DNA from: Carya illinoinensis
Lineage: Eukaryota; Streptophyta; Magnoliopsida; Fagales; Juglandaceae
Assembly (NCBI RefSeq): GCF_018687715.1
Contig: NC_056764.1
Coordinates: 684,501-748,500, forward strand
Direction: 5' to 3'
Length of the DNA: 64,000 nucleotides
Shown here piece by piece: positions 47,301 to 57,469 of the stretch. Under the pieces are notes generated by a model that saw only the letters and a program-made list of their open reading frames with translations, did not search any database and was not told the origin of the DNA. A program made the translations under genes and the position numbers. Each line of letters begins with the position of its first letter. The first letter of the stretch is position 1.

Positions 47301-48548
47301 GGTTCAAACTCTCGGAAATCAGCTTCAAAGCCCATCCAAATAAAGAAAATGGGATAGAAAATGGTAGTTAACAAGTAGTTGACTTTTCTAATAACATATT
47401 TTGATACTCTCCCCTTACTAGGCAAGAAAATCCCCGCCATAAATGCACTCAGCATGGGGCTGTACCCGTATGCAGGCGAGCAGCTGCAAACCAAACCCAT
47501 GAAGGCAACTGAGAGCACTAGGTGTGAACCTTTCATAGGTTTGCCTTCAGGGTTCTCATTGTTAACCCAGTTCATAATAATCGGTGAAACTTTGGCAGTG
47601 ATCACTGTTTGGAGAACTAGTGCAGAACTCATCTCTACGCCTTCTTGAATTCGACTCTTACCTGAAGGTTTTTCTCTTATTGGATATACGATATAGCCAA
47701 TGGAAACGAGAAGAGTGGATATAAAATCAGAATGCATTCCTGCAGCAATGACAAGCCGGCCAATATCCGACTTGCCTATTTTACAACTAGTAATTATACG
47801 AGTCAGGACGGGAGAGGCTGTACTGGAGAGGGCAGTGGAGAGGGTAAGGGTGAAGTTTATTTTGAATTTCTCTGTATAATTCAGCAACGGGGTTATGGAG
47901 CAGGCTAGGATGAATGTGGAGAGCATTCCAGCATATGCCACTTTAGCATCTCGAGTTGGTGCTTTCAAGAGCACGTATGGATCCATTTCTATACCCAACA
48001 CAAGCATGTAGCATATCATCCCAAAATCAATGATATAACGCAGAGTTTGAGCTGCTGGTTTATCAAATAAAGTACGTACAATGCCTAAGTTCCCAATGAG
48101 CAGCCCTATCTGCATATATATTAAGAACAAGACAGCAATTATTCATAACGAAAGAGGTTTATGGGATACATAATCACCACTACAGTAGAAAGCACCTTTT
48201 AGCAAAGGTCTCATATGAAGTGACAAGCATGATGATAGTTGCATGATGATAGATGCAATGCTTGTCAGAGAAATAAGTTATGTAGGTTTTGTTTTTGGGT
48301 AGGATCAGTTTACTTTAGAAACTTGGTTTCAGGCCAACACACCCAGTAGTCAGGGGGTTCTCGGGCTTCTTTGGGGTAGTGGAAAGTATGGAAAGTATTA
48401 AGGAAAACTTCAAGCATCCCACTTCCGGTCCCCTTATCCAAAGTAAATCAAGGACGACTTACACATGGCGATATATGCCTGCATAGGGCATGATTAGACT
48501 TTGAAACAGGCTCCGTAGGATTGTTACTCTTTTTATGTATACATATAC

Positions 48549-48601
<53 letters not shown>

Positions 48602-48844
48602 GGGTGAGGAAGAAGGAAACTCCACCTATGTCATTTTGAACTATTTGGAACTCAAAAAGTACTTTTCATCATCATCTTCCTTTCTCGGACTAGAACCTAA
48701 CTTTCCATCCCAACAACATGAAAAAATAAAAGAGGCTATTGACTTGCCCTCCCTTAAAATTCATCTAGTTTTTCTATGTAACGTGGTCCATTGCCTCAAT
48801 GTAATAAAAATCACATGAAACCCACACAAATTAAAATGGAGATG

Positions 48845-48890
<46 letters not shown>

Positions 48891-49070
48891 AAAGGTATCA
48901 GAAGTGATTCGAGGTTGTGAGACGGGCTTTAGAAGGAAGTGCGTGACATTACATAGAACCACCATTAAGAAGAAACCGAATACGTGTTTTGCAGCTCTTG
49001 TAAATATTGCTGTTAGCTTACCCGTACATGGGTCTTTTTCTACTCTCTTACTTGCCATTTTTGTTTCCAC
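44313..49070 (-). CDS. CHX28: Cation/H+ antiporter, CHX28 type
   Basis: Four exons: 49070-48891, 48109-47117, 45736-45146 and 44927-44313, coding for 792 aa. The N-terminal half is a Na+/H+ exchanger (CPA2) domain with about twelve membrane segments (for example GFFLMVVLCNVTHFLL, MICYMLVLGIEM, TIFYPIFFIWMGFEADF, SVALGLLLSVKGHYQIYLA). The C-terminal half is the soluble CHX regulatory domain (ELRLLLCVHGPQNV, NIAVIFIGGKDDREALAYAGRVA, ALIIVGRGG). CHX proteins move K+ or other monovalent cations against H+ in endomembranes or plasma membrane. The position next to NRPB11 supports the CHX28 assignment. An alternative start four codons later (MASKRV) is possible. Intron 1 carries two long GA repeats, one starting six bases after the donor. 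Confidence 0.95.
46044..46627. mobile_element. Possible MITE in CHX28 intron 2
   Basis: The left end AGCATCCATATTAGCATCATCAA and the inverse of the right end AGCATTAGCATTGGTTTCATCAA are similar over about 23 bases. The interior is AT-rich and non-coding. The outermost bases and target duplication could not be fixed. Confidence 0.4.
48563..48598. repeat. GA microsatellite in CHX28 intron 1
   Basis: An uninterrupted AG repeat of about 18 units is preceded by an AT dinucleotide run (48548-48562). Confidence 0.95.
48848..48885. repeat. GA microsatellite next to the CHX28 intron 1 donor
   Basis: About 19 AG units end a few bases from the GTAAGT donor at 48890. On the transcript strand the intron starts GTAAGTCTCTCT and continues as CT repeats. 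Confidence 0.95.
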
Positions 49071-50321
49071 ATCAATTCACCTTCTTTGATTCTCAGAAAA
49101 CCTTCTTTGTTCTGTTTTGTTTCTTGTTGGGTTTTTTACGTAGCAAATGAATAATGTCACCGTTTCTGCCTTTGGGGGGTTCAGGCCGGTGGGCGTGAGT
49201 GGCTGTGAATAAATGCTTGCTTAGGGGAGAAAATAAAGGAGCAGTGTTCGGAGAATCAGCCATGTAATTGCTGTAGCCTGGCTGATTCTCCGAACACCTC
49301 AAGAGTGAATGGAAAAAACAAATCGACAAGCATCAGGTCTGACCCGCTTCCTATATTTTGGGTTAGGATCTATAGAACAGACGAAGGTTTAAATTAAATA
49401 GACATTTCAAATTAAATAATTTAGAAATTTTCTAGTCTTATGTAATAAACCTCCCACAATATTAAAACTAAGTTTCTTTTAATAATAAATAAAGAGAAAA
49501 TCTATAAAATTTATTTATAATTCTTATTTTTTAATGTAATATATTGTGGAATATTTTATATTAATTATTAAAAAATATTAATATATTATTTAAAAAAAAT
49601 TATAATCGATCCAATTATAAATAATGTGTTAAAATTCAATAGATCAAATTATGTTCAGCAAAATTCATAAATAAATACGTTCTCACCTTAAATAAATATG
49701 TTTAGTAAATAATATAAGTTGAGTAGGGATGGATCTTAAAATTAAATAAAAATATTATTAAATATTTTTATTTAAATTTTTAAAAAATTAATTTAATTAT
49801 TTTATTTTATATAAAAATTTAAAAAAATTGTAATAATTACTGTGCTGGTCTCTGGAATCTTCTTCCATCTCCGAAAGGCGAAAACACTGAAAAATATTAA
49901 TCTTAATTCGGCAGTCTTTGTGATCCTTTTCCTCCCACTGTACGCAAAGCTAAATTCTTTTCACTCTTTCTCTATTTAGTCTGATCTGTTTGGTTGTCTC
50001 AATAATCCTGAGAGCACGGAGAAAAGAAAATTTCCAAGTTTTGGAATCAGGCTGTTGAAGTCAGCCGAGCTAAACTAGGCCTGGTTGAAGCTCAGCTGAA
50101 TACAGTTTTCTACTTCTGATTTTCTTGTCGTATCTTTTTCCCGCTACATTTTGCTAGTTACGAAACGGAGTGTAGATTTTGCTTTGGAATTTCGATTCTC
50201 TTCTGTCTAGTCAAGTGTACGGGTTTTTAACAATTGTACACATACGGATTGATTCTTCTATTTTACTCGCATACGTGCAGAAATTTGAGGAAAACCCCTG
50301 GCTTTTACTGGATTTCGAGAA
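49071..50321. promoter_or_regulatory. Divergent upstream region of CHX28 and TWD1
   Basis: This 1.25-kb spacer lies between two genes transcribed away from each other. It holds a perfect 19-bp hairpin (49244-49297) and an AT-rich block (49440-49840) with self-complementary stretches. Untranslated exons of TWD1 are likely between about 49860 and 50321. The promoters were not resolved further. Confidence 0.55.
49244..49297. repeat. Perfect 19-bp inverted repeat with a 16-base loop upstream of CHX28
   Basis: The left arm GTGTTCGGAGAATCAGCCA (49244-49262) is exactly complementary to the right arm (49279-49297). The loop is TGTAATTGCTGTAGCC. The arms are not AT-rich, so a chance palindrome of this length is unlikely. 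The function is unknown. Confidence 0.9.
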
Positions 50322-53300
50322 ATGGCTGAAGCTAATGAGCAGCAAAGCCAACCCCTTGGTATGATTGAAGGAATGTTGCCAAATACGACGTTTTTATCTA
50401 CTACAAATATGTTGAAATTTCAGTAAACATGGTAACGTCATCAATTTTCACGACCAATACCATGATTCATGAATGACCATAATTTGCAGGTGAAGATAAT
50501 GGAAATGAAATCGCCACTGAAAATGCTGCATTTGCGCATGAAGAGCCTCCTCAAGATGCTAATGGTCCCCCAAGAGTTGATTCTGAGGTGGAAATCCTTC
50601 ATGAGAAAGTCACAAAGCAAATCATTAAGGAAGGTCATGGACAAAACCCATCCAAATATTCAACATGCTTCTGTAAGTACCAGATAGTTTCTTATTCTTC
50701 TGCTCCTGATACATTTACCTTGATCATTAATATATTCTAGTTTTCATCTGGTCAGCTTTCATGTCCATGAAAATGATAGACCTGACTTATCAATAAGATT
50801 TTTAAAACTTATCCAAAAAAGAAAATAAAAGACCTGGAATTCTTGCATCCACCACTACCTAGATACTAGTAGTTTCAGACCATTGCATATTTTTATGCTG
50901 TTCTTGGATCTGTTTAATTAATTGAGATTAAGACTTGGTTGAGTTAACATATTCTGGGACATCAATGTTGGATTTTTGGACATCTTCTAATATTATGTTC
51001 AGCAAATAATCTATTCAAATTTGGCTCATGGGATGTTTGTGGATGATGTTAACTCCATTATGCTTTCCGAACCATGTGTGATAGTGCACTACAGGGCATG
51101 GACGGAAAGCACCCAGCACAAGTTTGAAGACACATGGGAGGAGCAAAGACCACTTGAGTTGGTATTAGGGAAAGGTCTGTGTGCATATGGTCCTGATTCT
51201 CTTTTCAAAATATGCGTAATATCTGCATGAAACTTGTTATTTGGTGTATGGTTTGTTTTGTTGTTTTCACACTTAATTTTATCAGTTCTTTGTTCCCTCT
51301 GCCTTTTCTGTTAATAATTATTTCAATCTTCTGACCTAATTACTGAGTATTCTATATTGGAGTACGTAATTGTTAGCTCAGTGACCAACACATAGATTAA
51401 GTGGTTCAAACTGATGTTGTGATTCATTAACTATCATTTCTTTGGGGAGTTCACTGCCTAATGACTACAGAAGCATATGGGAGACTTGGTTATGCAATGT
51501 TGGGATGCCTGAATATCACTTGTCATTATATCAACTGGATCCAATGTGAAGATTAAAACGTTAGGAAAAGGATATTGAAGAATACAGCTACCTTGAACAA
51601 CCCACATACACACCTAGTAGACTCAGAATGACATTTTTTTTTTTTTTTTTTAATTTGGCACTAGGTGTCTTAGAACAAAGACCCGACTAATCCCAGGGGT
51701 GCATAGGCCTTTAGCAAGGAGTTTCACGTGAGTGTACATTAGGTAATTCAAGGTGAAGTTCTTCCAGTCTAATGGCCCCTAGAAATTGTTTGCTCCCAAT
51801 AGGATTCGAATGTTAGACCTAGAGGGAGCATACTACCAAGATTACCACTTGAGCCAACCCTAGGGGTTCAGAATGACACATTTGCATTTGCATATGTATT
51901 TTAGTCATTCAAAGTGACAGCCAGGTGTTTACATGGTGTTATACTCTGTTGGACATTCTATAGAATGTTGACATATTTATTCTGCCACAGAGAAGAATGA
52001 AATGACTGGCTTGGCTATTGGTTTATCCAGCATGAAATCTGGTGAACGTGCCCGGTTACATGTGGGCTGGGAATTAGGTTACGGGAAAGAAGGAAGTTTT
52101 TCTTTCCCAAATGTTCCACCTATGGCAGACATAATATATGAAGTCGAGCTCATTGGATTTGATGAGACCAAAGAAGTAAGTTGGTCTTAACTGACTTCCA
52201 AAGTACTTGTTTATGTATGTTTTATGTTTATCTTCAATTCTATGGGCTTGAACTCGGTACCATGCTGATGCGTAATACATTTCGTTGGGGAAATCTCATT
52301 TTCTCGATTTCAGGACTTCAATTTTTTCTTGTTTTCTTAATTGATGTTTCTCATATATATGCACTGTGAACTTGGGCAACACCTTATTTGATCATTAATA
52401 AATTTGAACTTAACAACAAAAAAACAGGGCAAAGCTCGTGCTGACATGACTGTGGAGGAGAGGATTGTTTCAGCAGATCGAAGAAAGATGGATGGAAATG
52501 CTTTATTTAAGGAGGAAAAACTGGAGGAGGCTATGCAACAGTATGAAATGGTTACTCACTAATGTTCCTTGGATATAATTTCGTTTTGGCATCTAAATTT
52601 GTTCATGATTTTTCTTTGTTTCTAAGCAAGTTCTGGTGGTTTTTCTTCATTTTAGGCCATTGCATATATGGGTGATGACTTCATGTTCCAATTGTTTGGG
52701 AAGCACAGGGACATGGCTTTGGCTGTTAAGAATCCATGTCACCTTAACATGGCAGCATGTCTAATAAAGCTCAAGCGCTATGATGAAGCAATCATGCAAT
52801 GCAGCATTGTAAGTATGCAGTTTCATGTCTCATGGACAGATTTCATTCCATTTCAAATGCTAAATACTTATTTTTTTTATGATTAAAAAAATACTTATTC
52901 ATCTTTGTATTCAACGAGTATAAAGAATCTTGAATCATATTTAGGAATATAAAAAAAGCTTGAATTGGCATATTTATTTTGCAAGTCCACCTAGATATGC
53001 CTTCGAGCATTCTACTAGTTTGTTAGCGGCTCCTATATAATCGCATACACTGCGTAATGTCCATAATGACTCAGTCAACTACTGTGAGGCATGGTTATTT
53101 CTATTCGATTTACATCTGTAGGTGCACAAAGGGAAAACAATATTGAAAGTTGCTTCCTTACTTTCTCTTACTCCATTGGATAACTGATTGGAGGATATCT
53201 TCTCTTTCCCCCACCAAATGTTTCTAATGAAAAATTACAAGCTGTTGTCTGGACAACCCAAACCACAGTTTGCATTTCTTCTTAGTCTGGACATCGAGAG

Positions 53301-53976
53301 AGTACTCCATGAAGCCACAGAGAATTTAAAGGATGGTTTTGCCTACCATATGGAGCATACATTTATATGCACGGTGATCCAGTGACTGAAAATTAATGTC
53401 ATTCGCTTTGCACCTGGTCACTGCACCTTCTGTAGAACCAGGAAATAAGTCTTGACAACTTTTAGCTGCTATCCACTGAATGATATTATGCGGCAGAACG
53501 AACATTTCAGTAAAAGACAATCTCTCTATCTCTCTCTCTCTCAAAAAAAAAAAAAGAAAAATCCGTACCCATGCATAGAGTGATCAATGAGAGTTATTTA
53601 TTTACTTAAAAAATAAATATTGATAGTTAATGGGATGATGGGGTCACAGGTGTTGGCAGAGGATGAAAACAACGTCAAAGCACTGTTCAGACGAGGTAAA
53701 TGTCGAGCAGAACTTGGGCAAACAGATACTGCCCGAGAGGACTTCCTGAAGGCACGGAAATTTGCACCCGAAGACAAAGCAATTGCGAGGGAGTTACGTT
53801 TGCTTGCCGAACATGACAAGGCTCTTTATCAGAAGCAAAAGGAGATCTATAAAGGACTCTTTGGACCAAGACCCGAACCGAAACCAAAGCGATCTAATAG
53901 GCTGGTTCTTTTTTGGCATTGGTTGTTGTCACTGTTCTATCGCCTTTTCAAGCGCGGAGGGCATAAAGCAGACTAA
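50322..53976 (+). CDS. TWD1: FKBP42 / TWISTED DWARF 1, immunophilin-like co-chaperone
   Basis: Seven exons: 50322-50358, 50490-50672, 51085-51174, 51991-52175, 52428-52550, 52656-52808 and 53650-53976. They sum to 1098 nt, or 365 aa, as I recall for Arabidopsis TWD1. The FKBP-like domain lies at about residues 50-165 (VTKQIIKEGHG, HKFEDTWEEQ, MKSGERARLHVGWELGYG). Three TPR-like units follow (RRKMDGNALFKEEKLEEAMQQYEMA, CHLNMAACLIKLKRYDEA, VKALFRRGKCRAELGQ). The C-terminal membrane anchor has the family's final KAD (FWHWLLSLFYRLFKRGGHKAD). TWD1 binds HSP90 and supports trafficking and activity of ABCB auxin transporters at ER and plasma membrane. Intron 3 contains an antisense SINE. No lesions were seen. 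Confidence 0.97.
51634..51867 (-). mobile_element. tRNA-derived SINE with target duplication in TWD1 intron 3
   Basis: The element is flanked by TCAGAATGACA at 51623-51633 and 51868-51878. On the minus strand it starts with an A-box-like GGTTGGCTCAAGTGGTAA, has a B-box-like ACATTCGAATCC about 50 bases on, and ends with a poly-A run (T run on plus after 51633). The length of 234 bp fits a plant SINE. It lies antisense to TWD1. Confidence 0.88.
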
Positions 53977-54433
53977 TCATAAGCAGAAGGACAAAGATAT
54001 TTTGTGTACCAAGCAAGCATGATCTCAAGCATTAAACGTTTAAGGCCAAAGGTTCCAGCGATACGGACTCACAGTTATTTCTTCAAGTGTGTGCTAATTA
54101 ACATTTTTACCCTTCTCCTAGAATAAAGCCCCGTTTGCGTTTAATCTTGTTGTGACCTCAAATACTTATTGGTATCATAGCCATTTTCTGGCCATTGCAT
54201 TTGAAATAAACATTTCACATGATGCTGGACTGGAGCTCTGATGATTTGATCAATAAGACCTCAAGGTTCCCTTGTGGGCAAATGTAACAAATTTTTTAGT
54301 TGAGATCCTAATCCAAACAAAGATACAAACTTTCTTAAATCACTTACAGCTCTTTTAACATGAAATTGCAAACAGAAAATAGATAAATTCGAAACCTTTA
54401 CAGTACCTTGAAAAGCTAACGCCCTAAAATTGT
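53977..54433. other. Convergent spacer after TWD1
   Basis: The 3' untranslated regions of TWD1 (plus) and of the small gene on the minus strand lie here. Nothing else was recognised. Confidence 0.6.
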
Positions 54434-54790
54434 CTACCACGGTTGCCTTGGCATGGACATCCAAGCACAATAAGCACAAACGATCTTTTGTGAAATATAC
54501 ACATAAACAGCAAATGATAGACTCATTAGCATCACGTCCTTCCAATCACCCTTCTGTTGTGGGCTCATGTTCTCTTTCAAAACCTTCCCAAACTTCCCGA
54601 CACCAACAAGAATTCCCGGCAACAGCGACTCCCTTCTGCTCTCTTTCTTCGTTCTTGGGTTGGAAGCGTCTACAGGTTTGTGGCTTTGGCAGCCTAAAAG
54701 GATGAATGTTCTTGGGCTGCTTTTCTTTCTGGGTTCTTGTATTGTACAGATCCTTCTGTATACAGAATGGCCAACGGAGACAGCAGCCAT
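54434..54790 (-). CDS. Uncharacterised small membrane protein, 118 aa
   Basis: An open single-exon frame starts at MAAVSVGHSVYRRI. The first 70 residues are Ser/Arg/Lys-rich and could be an organelle targeting sequence. A hydrophobic segment, VMLMSLSFAVYVYISQKIVCAYCAW, lies near residues 85-110 and looks like one membrane span with two Cys. I do not recognise the family. Support for a real gene comes from the good start context, the length, the GESLLPGILVGVGKFGKV-like conserved-looking block and the tail-to-tail arrangement with TWD1. It could also have a further exon not seen here. Confidence 0.6.
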   Translation of the reverse strand: MAAVSVGHSVYRRICTIQEPRKKSSPRTFILLGCQSHKPVDASNPRTKKESRRESLLPGILVGVGKFGKVLKENMSPQQKGDWKDVMLMSLSFAVYVYISQKIVCAYCAWMSMPRQPW

Positions 54791-55008
54791 GGAAGGTTTT
54801 TTTTATTGAAAATCAAGTTTAGGTGGGTGAGTTGGTGGAGATGTTTTTGTTTATTGATGTTTATGAAGAAGGAGAGGTGGAGGGGCGGTGTTTGACCTCA
54901 TCACGCAAAAAGTGGATATACCAATCGAGAAAAATATCTTTAATTGGGAAGCAAGTGCTCCTATTTATCTGAAGTTTTTTGGGTCACGTTCCGATAAGGA
55001 ATGGATAA

Positions 55009-55953
55009 GAGCATCGCCATTGCCAAGTCTAAAATAGAATTTAAAAATGGTGTTTTGGTTATAATATGAACTTCTAGTTAAATTAGTCCATATTAGACTA
55101 GCTGTCCCAAGTCTAAAAAATAATATAATATTATTAATCCCCAAATCAGAAGATTCACTACTCACAAACATTCCCCATCATCAGTCGAAACCCAAGGATA
55201 CAAAAACAATCGATCCCCCAAACAGAGAGTACCCAAAATGATAGAGTAGATACCAATCAAAACAAACCCAAAACAACCAAAATCATCACAATCCGACTCA
55301 AATGAGAAAAAAAAAAATCAAATAAAGCCTATACAAACCCAAACAACCAAAATCATCACAATCCGACTCAAATGAGGAAAAAAAAAGTCGATTAAAGCCG
55401 ATACAAACCCAAAACAACCAAAATCATCACAATTCGACTCAAATGAGGGGAAAAAAAAATCGATGGCGATAGTCGATTAAAGCCGATACAAACCCAAAAA
55501 AAAAAAAATCATCACAGTCGGCTTTGAGGCTTGAAAGTCGGGAGGTTGCTGGTTGAAGGACGGCGACAGGTTGAAGAAGACCCAAGCTTCGGAAATTGGC
55601 ATCCGACTTTGAGGCTTGAAAGTTGGGAGGTTGCTGGTTGAAGGACGGCGACAAGTTGAAGAAGACCCAGGCTTCGGGAGAGAAAGAAAATAAAGAAGAA
55701 AAGAAAGAAGAAGAAATGGAGAGGTATCTGCAACGGAAAACTGAGGGAAATGACAGGGCAGGTAGTAGAAAAAAAATAAAAAAATCTTTGATCTTTATAC
55801 AATGTCTCGCCATGTCTGGCGAGATCTTTAAATTTACTGTATCACTTATGTCAAACTTTCCATCTATGAACTAAGCCATTGCAGATTTATTTTTGCAAAA
55901 TTATAGTCATTTTAAACTTACATTTGACAATAGCGAGGCTATTGTGGATGCTC
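55009..55953. mobile_element. Tourist-like (PIF/Harbinger) element with TAA duplication
   Basis: The ends are GAGCATCGCCATTG and, inverted, GAGCATCCACAATAG. The flanks are TAA on both sides (55006-55008 and 55954-55956), the TWA type of PIF/Harbinger. The interior contains two sets of tandem repeats: three to four units of about 67 bp with AAAATCATCACAATCCGACTC (55260-55510), and two units of about 90 bp with GAGGCTTGAAAGTYGGGAGG (55525-55680). Open frames in it are repeat-driven and not genes. Confidence 0.8.
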
Positions 55954-55956
55954 TAA

Positions 55957-56855
55957 GGGTCCATTTGAAAAGGCTATCCATGTACTTGCTCCCAATTTTA
56001 TTTCCCTTTTATCCTTCATTTTCTAGCACCTTCTATTGTTTCTTAAGCTAATTTGGTTGTTTTGAAATGGGTAAGTCACAAAGACAAATGACAATTTTAG
56101 AGGAGATTCAAGTTGCTTTTTGCTTTTAATTTTCTAACACAGGACACAGCAATGGTAAACATCACATTTTTGCATCAACGAGGAGTTAAACCTTCAATCT
56201 TTATAGGATACACAACCAAATTACAACGTTATGAATTCAACTAATATTCAATCGTTAAGGTTCTTTTTAATGGCATCACTATGTAGAATCTAAAGGAGAA
56301 ACAAAATGAAGGGGCAACAAGCCTATATCGACTTGATTGAGTTATATGTAGCTTATTTTTAAGAGTTGCAAACCTTTCAAGAGGTCGATTTGTTAGTTGT
56401 TAAAATATCATTAAGCTTACTTCATCCCCCATTTAAGCATCCTTATTTTGAAGGTACAACAAGATGATCTCAATATAATTGATATAATTCTCAATTATTT
56501 AATCGAATTTGACGATACAATTACATAAAGCTAAATATAATATTAAACTTTTATGCAAGACTATTTCAAAATTAGATATATGAATACCATTAATACTATA
56601 AAATCCACATAATGCGATTATATATATATATATATAAATTAAAACATCTAATTTGATAATAATTGGAATATTTAGCTAAAAATTATGTAAATAACGTGTC
56701 CCATTACCGAACGTGATTGTCAATTTGCAAGTCAAAGATGGAGGGCAATGAATATCTGTGATCATTACCTAAATTAGTGATGAGTGATGTATAATAGTAT
56801 CTAACCATGAGATTTATTCTTAAATAATTAAAATGATATGATATCATATTATGAC
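55957..56855. other. Spacer between two Tourist-like elements
   Basis: This is AT-rich DNA. The stretch 56160-56480 has hints of an eroded copia reading frame (words such as GYTTKLQRYEFN), but nothing long enough to support. No gene. Confidence 0.4.
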
Positions 56856-56858
56856 TTA

Positions 56859-57466
56859 GAGCATCCACATCCCATTTCTTATCCCCATCCCTATAATTTA
56901 ACTCAAAATCACATTTTCTCAAATTTTTCCCTAAATTTTATTCATCTTTCAAAAACCTCCTACATCCCATTCCCCATCCCTATCTCTATTCTATTAAATA
57001 ATATTTTTTTATTCTTTTTTATTACTTTTTTCTTTCACTTCTATTTACAAATTTAACTACTCAATATTTTTTCTTATTTTTTGAACTATTACTTTAGTGA
57101 ATATTTTAAACAAAAATTTAAATTATTTTTTTGTGAATATGAGAATATTTTTAAAATTAATTTTTTTATATTTTCGTAATTAATTAAATTATTTTTAAAA
57201 CTATTATTTAAAACTATAATAAATATGAGTATGAGAGAAAGTGTAGATAATTGAAAAATTATTTATTTGATATATTAGAATAAAATATTGATAAAAATAA
57301 TTTAGGGAATGAATAGTAAGTTCCTAAATATGGGAACTTACTGTTTAGTTCCTAAACCTTTTCTCTAAAATAGAAATTCAGATGTGAGGGATATTTTAAT
57401 AAAAACTCTAAAATAAATTTTAAATTATAGAGAATATAGTATTTTGAGGAGTCGATGGAGATGCTC
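56859..57466. mobile_element. Tourist-like (PIF/Harbinger) MITE with TTA duplication
   Basis: The ends are GAGCATCCACATCC and, inverted, GAGCATCTCCATCG, flanked by TTA (56856-56858 and 57467-57469). It is AT-rich, 608 bp and non-coding. The ends match those of the element at 55009-55953, so they are two members of one group about 0.9 kb apart. Confidence 0.82.
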
Positions 57467-57469
57467 TTA

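Noticed and set aside
55439..55813. Two overlapping minus-strand frames near 55.5-55.8 kb
   Set aside because: They arise from tandem repeats inside a Tourist-like element.
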